Shown piece by piece: positions 59,035-64,000 of a DNA stretch of 64,000 nucleotides (position 1 is its first letter; each line of letters opens with the position of its first letter). The stretch is from assembly GCF_028561565.1 (NCBI RefSeq), contig NZ_JAQQTE010000001.1, positions 846,633-910,632 of the forward strand, written 5' to 3'. The DNA comes from Gilvibacter sediminis (GTDB lineage Bacteria > Bacteroidota > Bacteroidia > Flavobacteriales > Flavobacteriaceae). Made by a program: the position numbers and the translations under genes. A model generated the notes under the pieces. It saw nothing but the letters and a program-made list of their open reading frames with translations, did no database searches and had not been told where the DNA came from.

Positions 59035-59817
59035 TTAATTGCTACAATCTATAGATTTTGTAATGATATTTTTCTTTTCAAAACCGATTAGAACTATACC
59101 AACGGCTTCTTTAAAGTCCCATCCTTGTAAATCTGTAGGGGTTGCAACAATCTTATAATATCCGGGTTTTAGCACTTTAAATGTGAGAACGTCTGTTGTG
59201 CCACTAGACGTTTGAGTTTCGACTAGTTCCCATACGTCTTCCGAATCTGATGTATTCACTTTATGGTATAAGTTTACATCAGACTCAGGGCATAATGCAG
59301 AGATCTCTAAAAGTCTATATTTCACTTCATACTCATTGTCTAGTAGGTTTTCGATTTCTTTATAGAGTTCATTCAATGTATCTATATCACTTCTAAGCAA
59401 GGAATAGTTTTTTCTTATTTCCGTCACCCTACCTTCTTTGGAAGAAGAGTCTCCATTACATAAAGCTTTTGAATTTTCAACGATCTTTCTGGATTTATGA
59501 TAACTTGAAGCTAAATAGTCACCAAAAGTGTTGTACAGAGAGATCTTCTGTTTTTGTTTTGGATCATTCGAATCAAAAGTGCCCAAGGCTTTATACAATT
59601 CGTTTCCACAATTATCAATGCGGGATAGGATTCTTTCAGAGTATTCTTGAATTTTACAAAATTCTCCCCTGCCTATTGCATCCACAGGCTCACCAAGAGA
59701 ACCCATTAAATTCTCTTGAGAAATCATCTTAAAATCATCAAACTCATTCTGAGCATAATTCAACTGAGTTGTTCCAAACAGTAGAATTAGGATAATTAGC
59801 TTTTGCATGTGTTTCAT
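59035..59817 (-). CDS. Hypothetical secreted protein, 260 aa
   Basis: Signal peptide (1-22, TQLNYAQ). The middle (40-165) is predominantly helical with two cysteines likely disulfide-bonded (KIQEYSERILSRIDNCGNELY; ALCNGDSSS), and the C-terminal 90 residues look beta-rich (DVLTFKVLKPGYYKIVATP), resembling a small periplasmic stress-sensor domain. No family recognised. Slightly richer in A/T than its neighbours. Confidence 0.72.
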   Translation of the reverse strand: MKHMQKLIILILLFGTTQLNYAQNEFDDFKMISQENLMGSLGEPVDAIGRGEFCKIQEYSERILSRIDNCGNELYKALGTFDSNDPKQKQKISLYNTFGDYLASSYHKSRKIVENSKALCNGDSSSKEGRVTEIRKNYSLLRSDIDTLNELYKEIENLLDNEYEVKYRLLEISALCPESDVNLYHKVNTSDSEDVWELVETQTSSGTTDVLTFKVLKPGYYKIVATPTDLQGWDFKEAVGIVLIGFEKKNIITKSIDCSN

Positions 59818-59852
59818 TTTTATTGGTGTTTACCAAGGGGATCAGAGTCTAA

Positions 59853-60545
59853 TTACAAGCCTTTTATGAAGGCTTCAAAAGTATCTATATCCATTGCATC
59901 TTCAACGCTGTAGTCCCCAATTTTAGTACGTCTTAGGGCAGAAAGATAGGCGCCGTTATCCAAAGCTTTTCCAAAGTCATTGGCCAAAGAACGGATGTAG
60001 GTTCCTTTGCTGCAGGCTACAAGAAAATCAACCTCAGGCAGTTCAATACGTGTGAGTTCAAACTTTAAGATGTTTACCTGTCGGGATTTGATTTCGGTTT
60101 GCTGTCCTTTACGCGCCAATTCATAAAGGCGTTTTCCGTCTTGTTTTACGGCGGAGAAGATCGGCGGGTATTGAGTGATCTCGCCTTGAAATTGTTTTGT
60201 GGCCTCTTCAATCATGGTGGAGGTCAATCCGCTGAGGTCAAACTCTTGATCGATCTCCGTTTCCATATCAAAGCTCGGGCGTGTAGCCCCCAAGGTGAAG
60301 GTCCCGGTATATTCTTTGTGTTGCGCCTGGAACTCATTGATGCGTTTGGTGAACTTTCCGGTGCAGATTAAAAGCAATCCTGTGGCCAATGGGTCTAGCG
60401 TTCCGGCATGTCCCACTTTGATCTTTTTAAACCCAAATTGTTTCTTAATGAGCCATCGTACTTTATTGACGGCCTGAAAGGAGCTCCATTCCAAAGGCTT
60501 GTCAATGAGTAATAATTGTCCGTCTAAAAAATCTTGTCCTGTCAT
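59853..60545 (-). CDS. truB: tRNA pseudouridine(55) synthase
   Basis: Converts U55 of the tRNA T-loop to pseudouridine. The catalytic Asp is in VGHAGTLDPLATGLL (near residue 50), with KPLEWSSFQAVNKV upstream. The 230-aa length lacks the C-terminal PUA domain, which is common in Bacteroidota. It starts 1 nt after the uppP stop and forms one leftward operon with the cell-envelope genes. Confidence 0.95.
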   Translation of the reverse strand: MTGQDFLDGQLLLIDKPLEWSSFQAVNKVRWLIKKQFGFKKIKVGHAGTLDPLATGLLLICTGKFTKRINEFQAQHKEYTGTFTLGATRPSFDMETEIDQEFDLSGLTSTMIEEATKQFQGEITQYPPIFSAVKQDGKRLYELARKGQQTEIKSRQVNILKFELTRIELPEVDFLVACSKGTYIRSLANDFGKALDNGAYLSALRRTKIGDYSVEDAMDIDTFEAFIKGL

Positions 60546-60546
60546 C

Positions 60547-61338
60547 TTAGAAGTAACTCACGGCAATAGCAATAAGGCCGACGATCAAACAGTAGATCGC
60601 AAAATAGGAGAGTTTGGATTTTTTAACCAATTGGATCATCCACGTACAGGCAATGATTCCGCAGACAAAGGCTGTGATAAAACCTGCGCTTAGCGGTATT
60701 ATGGGTGTGTCTGGACTACTCAGAGCGCCGTCCAAAATGTCTTTAGCGATCTTTCCAAAGATCAGCGGGATCACCATCAGAAATGAAAAACGCGCGGCTT
60801 TTCCTTTGTCATTTCCTAGTAAAACAGAGGTGGCAATGGTGGAGCCAGATCGAGATATCCCTGGCAACATAGCCACGGCTTGGGCCACTCCAATTACAAA
60901 GGCATTGCTATAGGAAACTGGCTTTAAGGTGTTTTTGGCTCTGTCGGCTAACCAGAGTAGCGCCGCTGTACATATGAGCATAGCGCCTACAAAGGCAATA
61001 CTTCCTCCAAAGAAGGCTTCTAACTCGGACTCAAAGAAAAACCCGATCAAGGCCGCTGGGATCATGGAGATCACAATTTTTAGAGAAAACTGCGTTTGCT
61101 CATTCCACTTAAAGGAAAATAAACCTGTAATGATTTCCAGAATGTCTTTTCTAAATACTACAATAGTACTCAGGGCTGTAGCAAAATGAAGCACAACTGT
61201 AAAAAGCAGGCTTTCTTCTGGGACAGCATTACCACCTAGAATGGCTTTCCCCAGCTCTAAATGTCCACTAGAGGAAACGGGTAAAAATTCTGTAAATCCT
61301 TGGATGATACCCAGAATAATAGCATCGAGAAGTTCCAT
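60547..61338 (-). CDS. uppP: Undecaprenyl-diphosphatase (BacA/UppP)
   Basis: Recycles undecaprenyl diphosphate for peptidoglycan and O-antigen synthesis. The 263-aa membrane protein has both active-site motifs: GIIQGFTEFLPVSSSGHLEL near the N terminus and AVAMLPGISRSGSTIATS near residue 150. It confers bacitracin tolerance when overexpressed. It is between truB and DUF3098. Confidence 0.96.
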   Translation of the reverse strand: MELLDAIILGIIQGFTEFLPVSSSGHLELGKAILGGNAVPEESLLFTVVLHFATALSTIVVFRKDILEIITGLFSFKWNEQTQFSLKIVISMIPAALIGFFFESELEAFFGGSIAFVGAMLICTAALLWLADRAKNTLKPVSYSNAFVIGVAQAVAMLPGISRSGSTIATSVLLGNDKGKAARFSFLMVIPLIFGKIAKDILDGALSSPDTPIIPLSAGFITAFVCGIIACTWMIQLVKKSKLSYFAIYCLIVGLIAIAVSYF

Positions 61339-61344
61339 GGCTGA

Positions 61345-61599
61345 TTACTTCTTATCTGTTTTGAGTAAGATGGCGTAAACCTCAATTCCGAAGCCTAGCA
61401 AAACTAAGAACGGTGCCAAACGAATGCGGCGCCAATGGTAGATGTCTGGGTTAAAAACGTTTGGGTCGTCACTGCCACCGCCGGCCATAAGGATAAACCC
61501 TAATGCGATGCAGGCAAGACCGATCAGCATGAAGCGATAATTCTTCTTGTTAAACACAAACTGAGGCTTGGACTGTTGTTTTCGTTTTTGTTCTCCCAT
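61345..61599 (-). CDS. DUF3098 membrane protein, 84 aa
   Basis: A basic N terminus (MGEQKRKQQSKPQFVFNKKNYR) precedes two helices (about 27-45 and 57-80), with the linker MAGGGSDDPNVFNPDIYHWRRI. DUF3098 genes regularly sit between ftsX and uppP in this phylum, so a role with FtsX or envelope growth is plausible. Confidence 0.88.
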   Translation of the reverse strand: MGEQKRKQQSKPQFVFNKKNYRFMLIGLACIALGFILMAGGGSDDPNVFNPDIYHWRRIRLAPFLVLLGFGIEVYAILLKTDKK

Positions 61600-61956
61600 C
61601 TAATCGAATTCAGTAAAAATAATAGAGTCTCCAACCTGCAATTGTGCAATATGATTGGACACGCCTATGGCAAATTTAGCTAAATGTACGCTAGCGGTCC
61701 GATTCAAGGCAATCTTTTTCAAAGAATTTAACGTCAATCCCTGTTCCAGCCCGCGATTGATGTAGTAGCGCTCTCCATCATCTGCCGTAAAAAATATGTC
61801 GTAACTGCTGCCTTCATTTATGGCAGTGATCTTGATTTCTTTCACCACGCAGTCTTCAGGCTGGGTGTCTTCAATCACAAATAATTTTAAAGCTAAATAG
61901 CCCAAAAGGATCAAAAGGGCAAAGAATCCGAGTAGTGTGAGTAAGGTCTTTCGCAT
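61600..61956 (-). CDS. Single-span membrane protein, 118 aa
   Basis: One N-terminal helix (6-26) and a soluble, probably periplasmic domain with a beta-rich pattern (SYDIFFTADDGERYYINRGLEQGLTL). I do not recognise it. It begins 1 nt before the start of DUF3098 and follows ftsX by 9 nt, so belongs to that operon. Confidence 0.8.
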   Translation of the reverse strand: MRKTLLTLLGFFALLILLGYLALKLFVIEDTQPEDCVVKEIKITAINEGSSYDIFFTADDGERYYINRGLEQGLTLNSLKKIALNRTASVHLAKFAIGVSNHIAQLQVGDSIIFTEFD

Positions 61957-61965
61957 CTCAAAGAG

Positions 61966-62844
61966 TTAATTGTATAACTCATCGATGCGTAAATTTAAAA
62001 AGCGTTGCGTTGCAAAATAGGTGCTGGCCCAAGAGATCAAAAACCCAAAGAGCAGTACGCCGGCAAATAATCCACCGAGCAAGACCTTGTCATCCAGGAG
62101 GTTTAATTCTGCAAAACTCTTCTGTAAATAGTACAGCACTCCAACCATACCACCCATAGCCAGTAGGGCGCTGAGCAGTCCCAGTTTTATGTTTTGCCAA
62201 ATGAACGGGCGACGAATAAAGGCCTTTGTAGCCCCCACCATTTGCATCGTTTTAATGGTAAAGCGCTTGGCGTAAACAGAGAGTCTGATGGAGCTGTTGA
62301 TAAGTAGCACAGCGATCACCAAGAAGATTCCGGTGATGACCAGCATCCACAAACTGATCCGTTTTACATTGCTTTCCAGCTTTTCCACTAAGGGTTTATC
62401 GTATTCCACCTCTTCTACAAAAGGCTTGTCTAAAAGTTCGTTGGTGATCTCTTCAAAGGTGTCAGCCGTGACATAATCGGCATTGAGGTATACGTCAATG
62501 CTGTTCTGAAGTGGGTTGTAACCCAAGTAGTCCATAAAGTCTTCTCCAATGGCTTCTGAGTGCGCCTCGGCTGCTTGTTGCTTGGAGACGTAAGTGGCCG
62601 ATTTCACGTAAGCTGCCATAGCTAAGCCTTGGCGAAGCTGAGTGACATCGGCCTCTTTGGCATCGTCCTTTAAATACACCGAGAAAGGGATCTGTTCCTT
62701 AAAGTAGTCGCCAACTTGCTTGGAGTTCAACACGATCAATCCCAACATGCCCAAAAGGAAAAGCACCAAAGTGATACTCAAAACCACAGAGAAGTAGGAG
62801 GAGATCAGGCGTCTTTTTTGAAACTTTTCGTACTTGGAACTCAT
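61966..62844 (-). CDS. ftsX: Cell-division ABC transporter permease FtsX
   Basis: An inner-membrane protein that with FtsE signals to peptidoglycan hydrolases at division. The 292-aa protein has four helices (about 19-41, 165-188, 221-245, 257-280) and a large extracytoplasmic loop between the first two, with PFSVYLKDDAKEADVTQLRQ. The ATG at 62844 (MSSKYEKFQKRRL) is the usual start. ftsE is not adjacent here. Confidence 0.94.
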   Translation of the reverse strand: MSSKYEKFQKRRLISSYFSVVLSITLVLFLLGMLGLIVLNSKQVGDYFKEQIPFSVYLKDDAKEADVTQLRQGLAMAAYVKSATYVSKQQAAEAHSEAIGEDFMDYLGYNPLQNSIDVYLNADYVTADTFEEITNELLDKPFVEEVEYDKPLVEKLESNVKRISLWMLVITGIFLVIAVLLINSSIRLSVYAKRFTIKTMQMVGATKAFIRRPFIWQNIKLGLLSALLAMGGMVGVLYYLQKSFAELNLLDDKVLLGGLFAGVLLFGFLISWASTYFATQRFLNLRIDELYN

Positions 62845-62989
62845 AAATGATCGGCTTTGCAAGGATAAAAATACACCCTTTTTTGTGTTGTGCCTTAATA
62901 ACGTCCAAAGAATTGATTTTCGTCTGTTTAATTTTCAAAAACCCCAATAATGTTGCTCACCCACTATAGCCTATTGGCACAATAATTTT

Positions 62990-62997
62990 TACCTTTG
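62990..62997 (+). promoter_or_regulatory. -7 promoter box of leuS
   Basis: TACCTTTG matches TAnnTTTG, 53 nt upstream of the leuS ATG. Confidence 0.5.
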
Positions 62998-63050
62998 CGG
63001 CTGTTGTTTACTCAACGTTCAGAATACAAATCAGTCCACAGAATCAGGCA

Positions 63051-64000
63051 ATGAGCAGTTATCATTTTAATGCTATTGAGAAAAAATGGCAAGACTATTG
63101 GGCCACCGAGCAGTCCTTTAAGGCTTCTAACAATTCAGAAGATCCCAAATACTATGTTTTGGATATGTTCCCTTACCCTTCTGGGGCGGGACTTCACGTA
63201 GGACACCCGCTGGGCTATATTGCTAGTGATATCTACTCGCGTTATAAAAGACACCAAGGATTCAATGTCTTGCATCCTCAAGGGTATGATTCCTTCGGAT
63301 TGCCTGCAGAGCAGTACGCCATACAGACGGGGCAGCATCCTGCCATAACTACCAAAGACAATATTGCGCGATACCGTGAACAATTGGACAAAATGGGCTT
63401 CTCTTTTGATTGGTCCCGAGAGGTGCGTACTTCAGATCCGGAGTACTACCGTTGGACCCAATGGATCTTCCAACAGTTGTATGAAAGCTGGTATTGTGAG
63501 GCCCATGAGCAAGCCTATGGCATTGCAGAATTGGTGAAAGTATTTGAAGAAGAAGGTAATATAGGTATTAACGCCCGTTGTGATAGTGAAGTGGTGCCTT
63601 TTACCGCCGAGACTTGGAACAATTATAGCGACGAACGCAAACAAAAGGTGCTTTTGCAGTACCGTTTGGCCTATTTGGCAGAGACCGAAGTGAACTGGTG
63701 TCCTGGTTTAGGAACCGTTTTGGCCAATGATGAGATCGTTAACGGAGTAAGTGAGCGCGGTGGATTCCCGGTGATCCGTAAAAAGATGCTCCAATGGAGT
63801 ATGCGAATCTCTGCCTATGCAGAACGCTTGCTGCAAGGATTGGAGGCCATTGATTGGACGGATTCTCTAAAAGAGTCACAACGCAATTGGATCGGTAAAT
63901 CGGTTGGAGCTTCTGTGATCTTTAAAGTGATCTCTGAGGATGTGAATATTGCCGATGCGCCAATCGAGGTATTTACTACCCGTCCTGATACCATTTTTGG
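63051..64000 (+). CDS. leuS: Leucyl-tRNA synthetase, 5' part (cut by window end)
   Basis: A class Ia synthetase that charges tRNA-Leu. The visible 316 residues start [21 protein letters not shown]. The HIGH signature HVGH lies in [14 protein letters not shown] (near residue 48), followed by [19 protein letters not shown]. The editing domain begins near residue 220 ([11 protein letters not shown]). The reading frame is open to the end of the window and no KMSKS is reached. Divergent from ftsX. Confidence 0.97.
   Translation, partial: MSSYHFNAIEKKWQDYWATEQSFKASNNSEDPKYYVLDMFPYPSGAGLHVGHPLGYIASDIYSRYKRHQGFNVLHPQGYDSFGLPAEQYAIQTGQHPAITTKDNIARYREQLDKMGFSFDWSREVRTSDPEYYRWTQWIFQQLYESWYCEAHEQAYGIAELVKVFEEEGNIGINARCDSEVVPFTAETWNNYSDERKQKVLLQYRLAYLAETEVNWCPGLGTVLANDEIVNGVSERGGFPVIRKKMLQWSMRISAYAERLLQGLEAIDWTDSLKESQRNWIGKSVGASVIFKVISEDVNIADAPIEVFTTRPDTIF

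Overview
The window looks like a chromosomal segment of a marine-type member of the Flavobacteriaceae (Bacteroidota). Support comes from gldE and gldD, the gene order mutY-ssb-gldE-gldD, two TonB-dependent receptors, a type IX secretion (T9SS) sorting tail, DUF2975, DUF3098, DUF3127 and DUF4301 proteins, a bacterial GGGP-synthase-family enzyme, promoters of the TAnnTTTG type and an almost complete lack of Shine-Dalgarno sequences. Nearly everything is ordinary vertical chromosome. I see no prophage, insertion sequence, CRISPR array, rRNA or tRNA gene.

Layout. 0-6.2 kb: a lipoprotein, a DUF2975/DUF2975/HTH operon behind a perfect 18-bp inverted repeat, and the glycerol operon glpD-glpK-glpF. 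6.3-14.1 kb: biotin genes bioF, bioD, bioA, a ketosynthase and bioB, interrupted by a membrane LytTR regulator and an S41 protease with a candidate LytTR site between them. 14.2-21 kb: fibronectin-type lipoproteins, a JmjC-like protein, recX, an HTH/membrane pair, an ECF sigma factor with a membrane partner, DinB and Crp/Fnr proteins. 21.05-24.5 kb: the only clearly accessory region, two A/T-rich genes (one with an Mrr-like nuclease domain) flanked by inverted repeats and palindromic intergenic repeats. 24.5-32.1 kb: RNase G, a 29-residue basic protein, HU, mutY-ssb-gldE-gldD, a DMT transporter, rplU-rpmA. 32.2-40.6 kb: an SDR enzyme, a TonB receptor divergent from a LytS/LytTR-type two-component system, small secreted proteins and ahcY. 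40.7-48.5 kb: a tight operon (phosphopantetheinyl transferase, GGGP synthase, thiamine-binding-like protein, PnuC, NadR-like kinase, DUF4301, ArfB), then a TPP riboswitch leading to a TonB receptor, so this is probably a thiamine-acquisition locus. 48.6-58.9 kb: greA, HIT, an orphan histidine kinase, a flavin reductase, DUF3127, a short-chain fatty-acid transporter, aat, a T9SS-exported deiminase, tag and others. 59-64 kb: truB-uppP-DUF3098-ftsX and the start of leuS, which runs off the window.

The most useful observations are regulatory. There are two direct-repeat pairs with the same 20-bp period next to two LytTR regulators. An inverted-repeat operator brackets a core promoter. A TPP riboswitch has a very long leader. 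Two island genes share a 5' hairpin, and several promoters sit only 4-6 nt from their start codons. On the protein side, a DUF3127 protein ends in the same acidic tail as SSB, and a Rieske-like lipoprotein has lost the histidine ligands.
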